Source: Cavia porcellus (lineage: Eukaryota; Chordata; Mammalia; Rodentia; Caviidae). Taken from it: DNA of 64,000 nt. The notes below the pieces were generated by a model. That model did not search any database, was not told the DNA's origin, and saw only the letters and a list, made by a program, of their open reading frames with translations. Shown here piece after piece: positions 1 through 11,602 of this stretch (its first letter is position 1; every line of letters starts with the position of its first letter). The stretch covers positions 75,248,044-75,312,043 of the forward strand of contig NW_026947486.1 of NCBI RefSeq assembly GCF_034190915.1. Reading direction: 5' to 3'. The translations under genes were made by a program, and so were the position numbers.

Positions 1-132
1 ACGATCGTGTTTTCCAAGTGAAGTGCCCTTATTGATTTTCTGTCTAAATGATATATCCATTGTTGAAAACTGGGTGTTGCAGTTTTTTACTATTGTTCTA
101 TTTCTGTCTATTTCCCTCTTCAATTCTGTTTA

Positions 133-300
133 CTATAGATATGTATATGCACTATATATAACATATATATATAGTATATATGTATATGTACTATACAGTA
201 TATACATAAAGTATATATGTGTATATATAGTACATATACATATATGTATAGTATATATACTATATGTATATAGGTATATGCATATGTATTACTTATTCTA
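133..300. repeat. TA/TG-rich microsatellite inside the L1
   Basis: Degenerate tatata/tatgta array expanded within the endonuclease region of the antisense L1. Open frames on both strands here (98 and 74 codons, rich in Tyr/Ile) are by-products of the repeat and not genes. Confidence 0.9.
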
Positions 301-786
301 CTTATATATTTGCAATTAATATAATGCATTGATGAATTACTCACTTTATCATTATACAGTGACTTCCCGTATTTCTTATAACAGTTTTTAACTTAAAGTC
401 TATTTTGTTGATATAAATATATTATCTTAGCTTTCCTCTATCACCTTCTTGAAGTGTCTCTTTCCAAGTTTTCATTCTCAGCTAAGTGTTCCCTTAAAAC
501 CAAAGTGAATATCTCGTAGACAGTATACAGTTTGAATCTTTTTTTTCAGTTTATCTGATCATTCTATGTCTCTGTTATTTACAGAATTGATTCTAATGAA
601 ATTAGAGTAATTTTGATAGGCAGCAAAGTAGTATTCCCATTCGGTTGATTGCTTTCTGTTTTGTTCATTGTTATTCCTTTCTTCTTTGTGATGTGATGAA
701 TTTTTAGTAGTGCTATGCTCTAATTTCTTTTTTTTTTTCTTTTTTTTTTCTTTGTAGCATCATGAGGCTTTTATTAAACATCTTAT

Positions 787-958
787 GCCAGGTATGGTGG
801 CACACATTTGTAATTCCAGCATTTGGGAGGCTAACCTGGAGGATCATTGTTAGTTTCAGGTTAATTTGGCTACATAAGTGAGTTCATAGACAACTCAAAA
901 TACATAGTGAGACCCTGTACCCCCCAAACACAAAACAAAATAAAATAAACAAACAAAC
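787..958 (+). mobile_element. B1-like 7SL-derived SINE
   Basis: Starts 'gccaggtatggtggcacaca' as in 7SL-derived SINEs, contains the A/B-box-like region, a B1-type partial internal duplication ('ggctacataagtgagttca' followed by a second 'acatagtgagaccctgt'), and ends in an A-rich tail of aaacaaa/aaataaa form. Monomeric, as in rodents. A T-rich stretch (725-753) lies just upstream. Confidence 0.85.
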
Positions 959-965
959 TGAAACA

Positions 966-1014
966 CTTGCCATCCTCCTATGTCAGCCTCCCAAGTAACT
1001 GGGATTACAAACCT
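966..1014 (-). mobile_element. B1-like SINE fragment, antisense
   Basis: 'catcctcctatgtcagcctc' followed by 'ccaagtaactgggattaca' is the antisense of the 5' part of a 7SL SINE. It directly follows the tail of the sense B1, giving a tail-to-tail pair of SINEs. Confidence 0.65.
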
Positions 1015-1435
1015 GGTTTTCCAAAACTGTACATTTGAAGCTGTTAACCATTTAACTTTGCATACAGAAATTGTGTCTTAAGTTTCTCTCTCCACTTACT
1101 TCATGTTACTAACATCACAATTCATACATTATATATTCATTAAAAATATCATACCTAGAGTCATTTAAACATTTTTATCTTTTAACTTTTATCCTACTGC
1201 TAACAGTGATTTTATGTCTCAGAATTACAATACTAGGGTATTCTGATTTTGAATGTGTTATTACTTATCATATGATAAGTTTTACGATAAATTTTGTATT
1301 TTCATATGCTTTCACATTTCAGTTAGTCCCCTTTCTTGCAGAATGCTCTTCAGTATTTTTATAAACAAGTCTAGCTTTTATCAGAAAAAAAGTATTTCTT
1401 CCTTTATTTATATAGGACAACCTTGCTGGAGATAA

Positions 1436-1828
1436 ACAAAGAGTCTGCCAAAAATAGTGAATATGCATCAGAAAAAGAAAGACTCATATAAATATTCTAC
1501 TAAATTTATTGAAGCATCAAAGTAAGCATACAAGTTACTTTTGACCTGCACAATTACAACAGCTGTGCAAGTGGTTGCCACTACATTCCAGACATTTATA
1601 AGTATGAAAAACTGCTTTTTGGGTAAGCTTGCTTATTGAAATTTCTGCACATGCGTTTTCAATTTCTTCTCCAAAAGAAAGATGACAGTGTAGTGGGTTT
1701 TCTGAAACATTTGATATCTCCCAGAGTCCCCTATACAAGGATAATACAAGCCATTGAAAAAATTCTTTGTTTTCCTTTTCCTGAAGTACATGCATGTTTT
1801 TGGCAGACTTTATGTTCCTGATTGTCAG
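1436..1828 (-). other. Insert in L1 with short Cys-rich frame; possible retrocopy
   Basis: The L1 sequence is collinear on both sides (left flank to about 1435, right flank from about 1829) but these ~390 bases are foreign to it. On the minus strand an 86-codon frame (1795-1535) ends in a Cys/His-rich tail (CLEC, HLHSCCNCAGQK). Twenty-five to thirty bases after its stop is an AATAAA (plus-strand tttatt at 1505-1510), as expected of an mRNA 3' end. There is no clear poly(A) tract or target duplication, and I do not recognise the protein. It may be a 5'-truncated processed pseudogene or simply an unfamiliar repeat. Confidence 0.4.
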
Positions 1829-3660
1829 CTTTCTTTATTTCACTTTGATTATATCTTTCTACTCTCTTCTGCTCTGAATAACTTCTTCTGAGAAGTCTTT
1901 TCATAGCTTTATGAGAGTTTAATTTTAACAGATTAATTCCTTTTCTCCTGCTGCTTTCAAAGTTATTTATTCATTTTTATTTATTTTTGAGAACTTGTTT
2001 ATGTCTTGATAAAAATCATTACATTTAAACTGTTTGGGATTCTTCAGGTTTCATGTAAGTTTATACTCTTCTCCCAGTGTGGAAATTTTTCTGACATTCC
2101 TTTAAATGAACTTTTCTTTCCTCTTTCTCTTCTCTCTTTGGAATATTCATAAAATAAATCTTGGTTTACTTGAAGGTGTTTAATAAATCCCATACAATTT
2201 CTTCACTCTGTTTTCATTCTTATTTATGTTTGTTTTTCTTAGGATAACTTCCAATAACCTGTCTCTGAGCTCACTGATTCTTTCTTCTGCTTAGTCAGTT
2301 CTGCTATTGAGGCACTCTTGTATTTTTCAGTTCAATAAGGTATTGTATTCTATAGCCTCAAAAATTTTGTTTGTTCTTTTTGTATGATGTGTAACTTTTT
2401 GCTAAATTTTGTTCATGTGTTATTTTCCAGGTATCATTTACTTGTTTATCTGTATTCTTCTGTACTTCAATGAACTCCTTTAAGAAGATTATTTTGAGCT
2501 CTTTATCACACAGTTCATGGATCTCCATTTCTCTAGGATCATTTACTGATGCTTTTTCTCCTTCAGTGGTGCTATTTATCTCCGGTCAGTCATGATTCCT
2601 GTGACCTGTGCTGGTATCTACACAATTTTAAAATTAGTACGTGGTCACAGAACATAATGATTGCATTGATTGTGGGGAGTTGGTACATGTATATAACATA
2701 TCTTAATTATTTAACTTCTTCATTCCCCTCCCTTTCTCTTTTCTCCCTCCACCTCTAGATCCTTTTCACACTTGCAAAGGATCCATCTTCCTGTTTCTTA
2801 TTATTTATCTTTTATTTTGCTCTCTAAATTATTTGTATTTTGGGTTTTGTATGTAGGAGAAACCAAGAGATATTCAATTTTAGGTATCTGATTTACGTGT
2901 ATCTGCCTGCATACACATTTAGATTAGTAGTTATATCTCTTTAGTCTTTATAGACTGCCTTTGGAAGGAAAAGTTCTTTACCACTCTGCCTATTCAGACA
3001 TCCTCAGTGAACTAACTGGTGAGGTCCGTAAGAGGGCTTACTGATGGAGTCTCGTGCCGGTTGACCTGCTACCTGAACAAGTGGATGGGAAGACTTGATG
3101 CTTAGCCTCACGTAGCAAAGCCTGGAATCTAAGCTTTCAGTGGCAGGCCTGGAACTTGAATCCATCAGGGCAGGCCTATATTCTGTATCTAACACAGTAG
3201 GAATTGTACTGATGTCAATCTGTGAACTGTATCTCTGGGGAAAAGGCTGGAGCCTGTCTCCCTGGAGTGGTATTTTAATCTGTATCTTCAAGGGTTATTT
3301 TTGGTGCCTTGGACTATAGGAGCCATCTGGAAATGGAATCAACCCATAGCCTGATTCTCTGGGTGCCGAGTGATGCATGGGTTGCAGTAGCCAGCCTGGG
3401 GACTAAGGACATGGGGAGACAACCTATTACAGTACTTGGGTGAGCCTGTAATCCAGAACCACAGAGATGGACCTAGAGCCTGTCTTCATGATTTGATCTG
3501 GTCCTGGATCAAACTAGGCTAGGGTCACTGGGGCGACCATGGTACATGGGGCTACAAGAGCTCCTCTAGTGCTGGAATTCACAGGAGAAACCTTGGTGCT
3601 GAGGTGGCCCTGATGTTGTGTGCTCATTTTACTTTTCCTCTAGGAGGATATTGCTTCCCA

Positions 3661-4234
3661 TGTTATGCTGTCCAGGCTTAGGGAAAGGTGATGTAGTTAA
3701 TGTGAAAGTGTCCCTTCAATTCAGAGATATTTTCTTAATTCTATACTCCACTCATATTTTATAGTCTCTCATTTGGATTGCTCAGCTCTTATATAGATAT
3801 CTTCATGTGTACAGATCTTTTAAATTCAATTCTATTTCACTATCATGGCTAACAACACTCCTCAAGCTATCCACATAAATATCTACTTCCATGGTGTATT
3901 GAGAACATTTTGGGGAGCTTCTGGTAACATTGCAACCTAAAAACGTTTATTTAGTATAACCACTAAATATCCTTTTGCTAGCTGGATGTTAGTGAAATGT
4001 CACTAAAATTTTCTGTACTATCTTCATAATTAAGCAAGCTTATCCTCATTTTTTTTTGCTCTTGCTATACTTCAATCTAGAATCTTACAAACTGTGAAAC
4101 TATAACACCTACCTGCAGTCATGTTTCTTAGTTTCCATCCAACTGAAGTATCTTTTGTGGTTATGGAGATCATAGGTACTCATTCCTGCCTTCTATACTG
4201 TATGACTTGCTCTAAGTGATATTTATCCTTTCTG
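3661..4234. other. No gene or recognisable repeat
   Basis: AT-rich sequence between the L1 5' UTR and the first ID SINE. I see no ORF of note, RNA gene or repeat that I can name. Confidence 0.5.
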
Positions 4235-4249
4235 AAAATTAGTAATACT

Positions 4250-4362
4250 GGGGCTAGGATTTAGCTCAGCGTCATAAGCGCCTGCCATGCAAGAGCGCAG
4301 TATTGAGTTGGATCCTTGGTACCGATTTTTTAAAAAGTCCTTTGTCTGAGAGACAGTTGATT
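4250..4362 (+). mobile_element. tRNA-Ala-derived ID-type SINE with perfect target duplication
   Basis: Begins 'ggggctaggatttagctcag' (A box) and carries a B-box-like 'gagttggatccttgg' and 'taccga' before its A/T-rich tail. Flanked by an exact 15-base direct repeat, aaaattagtaatact, at 4235-4249 and 4363-4377, the target-site duplication left by L1-driven retroposition. The tail is unusual, T-rich then mixed, and no long A run remains. Confidence 0.9.
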
Positions 4363-4377
4363 AAAATTAGTAATACT

Positions 4378-6905
4378 TTCTTACAAATAAATTATTTTTG
4401 GACAAGTTTGTCACATTCAGTCTAGTGTTACAGATAGAGGCATGCTGAAGACATCGTGAAAGCCAAGGCAGTCTCCTTGCTATGGCGGAAGATTGTATCT
4501 GCAGTCATTCACATTCTATCAGTGCAGTGAAGAAAACATGAGCTATCGATGAGAAATATCACAAAGAGATGGCAATTTTCCAAAGTAATAGCCCTTGTGC
4601 TGTTACTCAGATAACCCATTGGTATCCATGTTTTCTAAACAGCCCATGTTCTGTGAAACTAGCATATTTTATAAGTGGACACACTGGCCTAGACATATGA
4701 ACAATATAGATAAGCCAAAGATATACGACAAGTAATTAGTTTAATAAGTGTGGATTTCCACCAGAATTTCCAATAAAATCATAAACAATCAATGTATGCT
4801 TCAGTCAAAATGGGAATTCAGTGACCTTCAAACTCAAGATTATACTCAGAGAGATTGGAAGATAATGGAAAGTGTGTAGGTACTTGAAGCTCACTGTAAA
4901 ACACTAATATAGCTATATTTCTCCATGGGTTACAGTTTAAATCAGAGAAGGAAGAAATCTAGGATCATAAGAACAAAGATATTTCTTTGTCATGTGTGAT
5001 GAGAAATTTTATATTATATATTTTATACTATATATAAATATATATATATTATATTATATATTTTATTTCTTACACATTATACTTTTTTGAGATAAGAATT
5101 TAAGTATGACATTTAGGTAAAATTCTCTTTTTACTTACTCGGTCTTAACCTGCAAAAGATAACAGGCTTTTAGAAACCTATTTAGATTGAAATATTAGTT
5201 ATATATAATAAAAATTACCTAGAAATTTATAGAAGACACATATAAAAAAGACAAACTAAAATTATTGTTTTCTCTTTCATAGAAACATGCAAAAATTGTG
5301 AACAGTGTGTAAACAACTCACCTTTGGTGATGTTAAATGATTTTTTCCTATTAGGTCAAACAATATATTTTAACTTATTTGATACAAGTGGAGATAATTA
5401 TATTATTATGTTTCAGAAATTTCATTATTTTCACACTTAAATTATTCTAAAGCTCATTGAGGTATATTCTCAAAGAAGATTGACTTTAAAATTTTCACTA
5501 AAAAGTTTTTATAAGTGTTTCTCACTGGATTTCCGCTAACAAATCCAGTAAATAATATTTTACCTTATTAGAAACCATTTCACATGTTTTTGTTTGCACA
5601 TCTCGATTCTGATACAGACTGATGTCAGAAAACCTTCTATCTTTCATCTTTGCACTTATTTAATATATTTTAGGCACTTATTTGGAATATTTTAGATCAT
5701 TCATTTAAATCTATGTTAAATTAAATATTTCCAAGATCTACTATAGTTTTTCATAGTAATGGAATCTAAATTATAAAACAAATTCATCAATCAAAACAGA
5801 GCAATAATATAATTGCTCCAGTCCTTTGGCTGGTAAATTATGATTCAATCATGCATTTTGATTAATAAATTTATTCTACATTTTTCTCCATTGCTTTTCT
5901 ATATCTGTTCAGAGGGTTTTTTTTTGTTTTATTGTTATATTTAATGTGTGTCTTTTAGAGTCCAAATTTTATCTGAGAAATATCTTTTAGAAATGAAGCA
6001 TTTGACAAAGCATAATGGAAGTATTACACATCTGAAACAATGTGAAATAAGCAATTAGAAACAGAAAACTGAAATACATTTTTCTCTGTTTTGCAACAAA
6101 TGTACTTCAAAGCTCTGGCTAAGTAGTATTTTCAGTTTGTCTACTACCTTTCCAATGCTCCTCTTCAAAATCAGCCCTTTAACACATCATCTTCTTCAGA
6201 TATTGCAGTTTGCTTAGTGTCTAGCAAATTCCCACTGGACCTCAAGCCTCTTGATGCCAGGCCATAAATTTTGTGCTGATATTCCACAAAATGAATATGC
6301 TTCAAGATAGTCTTAGGACATTTGGGGAGAATATTGGAATGACCCCCTTTGGTGCACCAAACACATTATAGGAATGTTTGCTACCCTTATTCTTCAAATG
6401 AATGCAACTCCCAGGTTTAGCCCTTCACTTTCTTTCTCTTGCTATTAATTCTCTGTCTCACTTACTTTCTTGGCCTATCATTCTCTGTCTTTAGTCCTAC
6501 ACTGCATTCACCTGGCAAAAAAGCCAGTCATTCAGGTACCGTTATGTGCTTGCATAGGCTGTTCAGAGGTAACTAAAGTTGGATGAAAAGGGGCTCATTT
6601 TTAGAGTATTCCAATGGACAATGTGCACAATCACCTGCTATTGCCATACCTGGTTCTCTCAGTATTTTCTGTATTATTTTCAGGATACTAGACATAAACT
6701 CACATTACTGTACCATCTGCTGCTAATGCAGATTTACAGCTTCCAAAGTAAACTAAGCCATAGTGCTAGCAAGCAGTCATTTTTTACTTATCAACTGTCC
6801 ACCCCATTTTCCATAATGTATCTCTTCTATTGTGCTCACATTTCTACTATACTTAATTTCCCTTTGATATGATAAATAAGAACTCTTCTTCATTGAGAAA
6901 ATAGA
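4378..6905. other. Anonymous AT-rich stretch
   Basis: About 2.5 kb without an exon-like frame. Contains a TA-rich simple repeat at 5008-5070. 6580-6870 has a 97-codon frame with no recognisable domain, which I treat as chance. Confidence 0.5.
5008..5070. repeat. TA-rich simple repeat
   Basis: Runs of tatat/attata with almost no G or C. Confidence 0.85.
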
Positions 6906-6909
6906 AAAA

Positions 6910-7815
6910 AACAGATGAACCAGTACAATTTTCAGGCCGCTGCCACCAAGAGAACAACCAGACTCTGTAACCTTTTCCCATGAGCCTGTGCAATTCTCAT
7001 ATTGTGGAGGAAGAGAACAAGAAGTCAACAAGAAGCAAGCCCTACCTGTGAGCCAGTGCCAGGTGCAGACTGCCACCACCAGTGGAGGACAGCCAGATGT
7101 CATAGGCTTTTCCAGTGAGTCAGTGTCATTTGTTGACTGTGGGGGAAGAGAACAAGAAGTCAGTTAAAAGCAATCCCTCCCTGAGGACCCGTGTCATGTG
7201 CAGACCACTGTAGTTAGGAGGACAGCCAGTTCATCCAGCATGCAGGCTGGGAAACAAGAAAAACTGACCCGCCGTACCCCATAAGCAACCAGCTGGTCTA
7301 GAGAAACAGAGGCTATGAAAATAGCTACTGAGGTGAAATGCAATTTGATTCTTGTGGAATTTGGTGTTTTACCCACTTTGCAGGTCTAGGGCTGGTGGTC
7401 TGATCATCTCCCAGAGGATAAGGGTACACAGTGTGCCATCTATGGAGGAATATGCTTCTGAAGGTGGTAGCCATTGTTAATTCCCTATAATCTTGTTTTG
7501 AAATCCTGTATCATTTTCATTGTTTTATTGGGTTGGGTTTTATTTTGTTTTGTTCTGTTTGATTTTGTTAGATCCTATGGCATGGGTAGACATTTCAAAG
7601 ATAGCAGATAACTTATGTAGCCATTTTGGATTTACTATTGTCTGATTTTGAAGTCCTTTATTGTATTCATTGTTTTGTTCTTATTGGTTCTATTCTGTTC
7701 TATTCTGTTTGGTTTTTACTATGTCTAAAGATAGCTACAGCAATTTTGAACACAATAAGAGGCATTATGGTAAAAACAAAAACAAAAAAGAAAATAGAAG
7801 AAAGAATAACATTAA
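6910..7815 (+). mobile_element. Tandem-unit retroelement, copy 1 (unclassified)
   Basis: Two-part element. The 5' part (6910-7450) is GC-richer and consists of ~135 bp units: 'aagagaacaagaagtca' recurs at 7011 and 7146, and 'gtgcagac' with the same 135 spacing. The 3' part (7460-7790) is T-rich with ~151 bp units: 'gtagccatt' at 7467 and 7618, each followed by 'tttgaa(a/g)tcct' and TTTTGTTC/TATTCTG runs. It ends in an A-rich tail (aaaacaaaaacaaaaaaga) near 7770-7795. Related copies are at 14263-14704 (minus) and 52335-52945. Module words of the T-rich part also occur in the 3' UTR of the L1 at 25966-26000, so it may be an L1-derived passenger. Frames of 108 and 60 codons on the minus strand are by-products. 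Confidence 0.65.
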
Positions 7816-8869
7816 GGTGCTTCCATGTGTTCTAAATGATATCTGTGCATTTTCTTCCTCCTCATTTATTAAAATAAAATCTGCACTCAATTCCTTGTAG
7901 CAACAGTCCCTCCAAGAATAGTCTGCTTCACATTGTCTCCTTCATTTTCATCAACGCATCTTTATTATGCAACTTCTTCTAGACTGGATCCTTCTTAATG
8001 CATTTATATTTTCTCAAGGAATTTTCCATGTTAAACATCAAAAGCCTTCACAAAGTCTTTGTAGCTCATAGTTGCTATAACCAAACTTCACGAGGAAGTT
8101 ATCTAGTCTCTAAGCCTTCACCCTGTTATCTCTTATATACACCTAATCCCATTTTCCCATAGTTTCATCCACTTTTATAAAATTTCTTTGCAAAAATCAT
8201 CTAAAATTTCTTGTTGCATACCTAATGAATACTGCTCTGTATTTATTTAATCAATTTTATGTGGCATTTGTCAATGCAGGTCATCTCTTCCTTCTTATAT
8301 TGCCTTCCTTAGATTCTATGACATCTCATTGTCCTCATTTGTTTCCTCTAGTTACTTAGTAACTTCCATTCAGGAGCTCTATTCCTTTCCAACTTTTAAA
8401 TGCCGTTATTTTCAAAGATTTATTCTATGGGTGAAGAAGAAAGGAAACAAGAAGAGGAGAGAAAAGACAAGGAAGACAATGAGGGTGTAAATGATCAAAA
8501 TATGTTTTGTGCATATACAAATATGCCAAATGAAATTCATCATTCTATATAACTAATATGGACTAAAAATACACAGCTCAGGGACATCCCATTTAGAGCA
8601 TGCCTGTTACATATGAAGCTAAATTGTACATGAAGAATTTAATGTTAACCAGTATTTACACAAACTTATAGAAACTCCCGTGCCATAAAAGTGGATCAAT
8701 TCATTAAAACAAAATTTGATGTTGTGGGAAACAAAGATTCTTCTAAAGCCTCTTTTTATTCTGATGCTCTTTCAGGGTTGTCTCATCCACTTCTGTACTT
8801 TTAGTGTGCTGATGATGCCAAAATCTTCATACCAGCCTACGTACCTGTCCTCAGTTACCAAGACAAATG
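7816..8869. other. Anonymous stretch
   Basis: AT-rich sequence with no recognisable gene or repeat; 8400-8480 is purine-rich (gaagaagaaa-type). Confidence 0.5.
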
Positions 8870-9181
8870 CAGTAAGTCCCCATCTTCCGAACAAGTTCGA
8901 TACTGAGAGCAGTTTCATATGTTGGATTTGTTCATAAGTCCAACAAAACAACTCTTAAACATTTTTGACCCAAATATATACTGTAAAGCATAAAAATTCA
9001 AAGACATACACACAGATACTATGAATAAGCTATTTTTAAATTTACTCGTACCTGAAAATGATGGTACAGTACAGTACAACTTGTGAACTAGTTCCGTGAT
9101 TTGTTTGCATCTATGAATGCAAGGTCTATTCATCACTGTGAAAGTTCATAGCTTGAATGTTTGTAAATTGGGTACTTACTG
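8870..9181. mobile_element. Non-autonomous DNA transposon (MITE) with terminal inverted repeats
   Basis: The left end CAGTAAGTCCCCATCTTCCG is matched by the reverse complement of the right end, CAGTAAGTACCCAATTTACA, and similarity continues for about 24 bases with a handful of mismatches. At ~312 bp with no transposase it is a MITE; the CAGT termini fit the Tc1/mariner-Tigger group of mammalian genomes. A flanking TA duplication is not preserved. The 73-codon frames across it on both strands are not genes. Confidence 0.7.
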
Positions 9182-10560
9182 TGCATGTTTTTAAATTGGA
9201 CATATTTGCTTGGGTGTTCTATAGATACATAACACCCACCATGTTCCACATAAAAATTTCTTTCATTCTTATATTTCCTATGTTCTTCCTTTACTGTACT
9301 GTAATGAATAGCATTTTATGCCACCAGGAAATCCCCATGAGAATCCTGGCTTCTCTGCCTTTCCTACTCTTTCTTCACAATATTTCACCAATCAGTCACC
9401 TTCCTGTTTAATATTTGCGCTGTAGAGTGCATGCCTTATTTTATTCTATCAATGTCAGCTTTCATTTATCTTTTTTCAGGCTGAGTTATCCCAGGAATCT
9501 CTTTTCCTATATCCATTGTTACCACCAGCTTTCTTGCTCTGCTAGTCAAGATCTGTATTTTACCTTAGCATTTTAATAAAGAGCCCATCAGTTCCTCATA
9601 CTCACTAGTTCTCTCGTATCTTCAGGCATTTGTTATTCCTATCTCCCCTTCCTCTCATTCTAGCTAATGCCTTGTCATTCTTCATTTTCTGGAAAGTCTT
9701 ATCTGAATCTTGCAATATGCTTCCGATATCTCCCTGATATTATCCTATGAAATCTATCTTATTTGCGACATTTAACAGAACAATATTTAATGATCTGTTT
9801 AGTTGTATAACTTTCTGTTTGCTTCTTCCAGTTTGTCTATTATACTATACTTTGTGGTCTCTGACTACCTCTCTAGTCTCTTAATCTACAATGGTCAGAT
9901 TAGGTTAGTGTTCTGTGTTCTAATCATTTGTGTGTTCTACTGTTTCCTGCATCAGTATGTCTTTTCTCATCCAATTCTCATGCCTGGGATGTCCCCAACT
10001 CCCATTGACATGGTTGTTTCTGATTATTCTTCATAAATGGAGATAAAAAAAAAAACTTTCTTAGAGAAACTCTACCTATCTAAATCACCAAACTGACACT
10101 GACCATCCTAATTTATCTTCATTGCATTTTTCAAAGTTTAAAGGTGCGTGCATCTGTGAATAATTTGACTGATGTCTGTCACCTTGTTTTATTTTCATTG
10201 CATTTTTCATTTTAAAGTTACATGTATTTCTGAAAAATTTTACCAATATCTATATGCACCACAAAACCTTAAGTTGCAAGAGCTCTCTAGTGTCTGTCAT
10301 GAAAACTGATTAATTAATGAATAGCTGAATATGTTTAGCGTCTGCAGAAACCTTCTGTTAAATAAATATTCCCAAATTTAGGTGACAATGTTAACCTCTA
10401 ATCAAACATAAATACTTTTATGCATATGAATATGTCACTTTTGAAAAAATATACATGCTCCTGAGGAAATCATGTACATTTTAATAAAACTCAAAAAGGT
10501 GAAAAGAGAGCCAGGTCATAGATGAGTTGCTTAGAGAGGTCATCACTAGGCTGGCTACCA
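9182..10560. other. Anonymous stretch
   Basis: Pyrimidine-rich, AT-rich sequence; 84- and 77-codon frames show hydrophobic, low-complexity composition and no family resemblance. I see no gene. Confidence 0.45.
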
Positions 10561-10564
10561 AAGT

Positions 10565-10685
10565 ATGTTTTCTCATTTATAAGGTGTGAATAAAGCTAAT
10601 ACTATCTCGCAGTGTAACTGTGGAGATTAATGAATACTTAGAATAACATGTTTAATTAAGTAAGCATTCAGTAAATGAAATGTAC
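10565..10685 (+). mobile_element. MIR SINE fragment
   Basis: 'ttctcatttataaggtgtga' followed by 'ataaagctaatactatct', 'gtggagattaatga' and 'gtaagcattcagtaaatga' matches the order of the MIR core and 3' end (cctcatctgtaaaatggg ... gtaagcgctcaataaatg). Ancient, diverged. Confidence 0.7.
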
Positions 10686-10957
10686 TCTGAATATTAATTG
10701 TAGTAAGCTGGGCAACATAATGAAATCAGACATTCAAGCTAAATGAAAGAGCTCAAAAGTATGATAAAAAGATGCCAGATAAATCGTCAGCACTGGATTG
10801 TGTGTCTCACTTTGAATGATAAAACAGAGCCTGGGTCCCAGGTCATCTGCTCAAAATGCTGCTGCTGTGCTTCAAGACCTGGATAACTGAAAATATGGTA
10901 CATTCAAGAAAAGACAGGGTAAGTACTTGATATTTCTAGTAACTCCTTGTGCAACCC

Positions 10958-11010
10958 TCACCCCCCCACACACACACACCAACAGACAGACAGACATACA
11001 CACAAACACC
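10958..11010. repeat. CA/CAGA simple repeat
   Basis: C-run then (ca)n, (caga)n and acacaaacacc. Confidence 0.85.
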
Positions 11011-11484
11011 AATTCCCTACATTTTCTTTCTGTGGTCTAAAAATCTCAGAATGGCCTTACCAGGTTTGACTGGTTAATTAACCAGCCAGCCACAAATTCT
11101 TCTCCAGCAGACATGATGTTACCTTAATAAAAACATTTAGATTGTTGTCTAAAACACTAAAACAATCTGGCTTCAGCTCTAAGATCAAATACCTTAAATC
11201 TTTTATAAACTCCAGGAAACTGTAATAGAACTTCCCTTTCTCTGCCTTCATTCTGCATATTAAACTGCAGTAGTATTTTCAAAGTTTCCATAATACATGC
11301 TTTGGACTATCACTCTGGCTTTTAGTACCTCTTTCTTTGGAATCATAACTAGCTTCATCTTTGTACATTCTAAAACAGTCTCTTATGGGGCTTGCCTTGC
11401 CCTGACTTTTATGGCAACTTTAGCAGTATGTTTTGTAGGATGAAGAACTCTTCCAATTTTGCATGGTATAGATGGAAGAAACAT

Positions 11485-11602
11485 CTTTTTTTTTTTTTTT
11501 TTTTTTTTGTCTTTTTCGTTTTTATCAGTACCAGGGATCGAACTCACAACTGCCTGCTTGCAAGGCAGGCGCTTATGCCGCTGAGCTAAATCCCCAGCCC
11601 CA
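11485..11602 (-). mobile_element. ID-type tRNA-Ala SINE, antisense, long A tail
   Basis: On the minus strand 'gggctggggatttagctcag', then an anticodon arm whose stem CCTGC/GCAGG closes loop CTTGCAA, then 'gagttcgatccctggtact' and a tail of about 30 A interrupted by AAAAGAC (plus-strand T run from 11485). The well-preserved body and long tail suggest a recent insertion. Confidence 0.9.

Larger units (their letters stand above)
1..3660 (-). mobile_element. Old antisense L1 (L1M-like) with 5' UTR, interrupted
   Basis: Read on the minus strand this is a LINE-1: 5' UTR about 3660-2420, ORF1 about 2400-1000, ORF2 endonuclease from about 930 to the window edge. The plus strand shows the antisense landmarks of mammalian L1: the variable-loop-like stretch near 23-110 and 480-600 (endonuclease), the segment ending 'acaaccttgctgga' near 1420 (ORF1) and the GC-richer, tandem-looking 'cctgg...gcct' 5' UTR at 3000-3650. 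All frames are broken. It is interrupted by a TA-rich microsatellite, a B1 SINE and a separate insert at 1436-1828; parts of 2640-2990 may be another insertion. Old copy, no coding capacity; the subfamily name is uncertain. Confidence 0.75.

Noticed and set aside
23..344. Frames of 98 and 74 codons on opposite strands
   Set aside because: Tyr/Ile-rich translations of a TA/TG microsatellite inside an L1.
6777..7103. 108-codon minus-strand frame
   Set aside because: Lies partly in the tandem units of the unclassified retroelement; not conserved in copy 3 and shows no domain.
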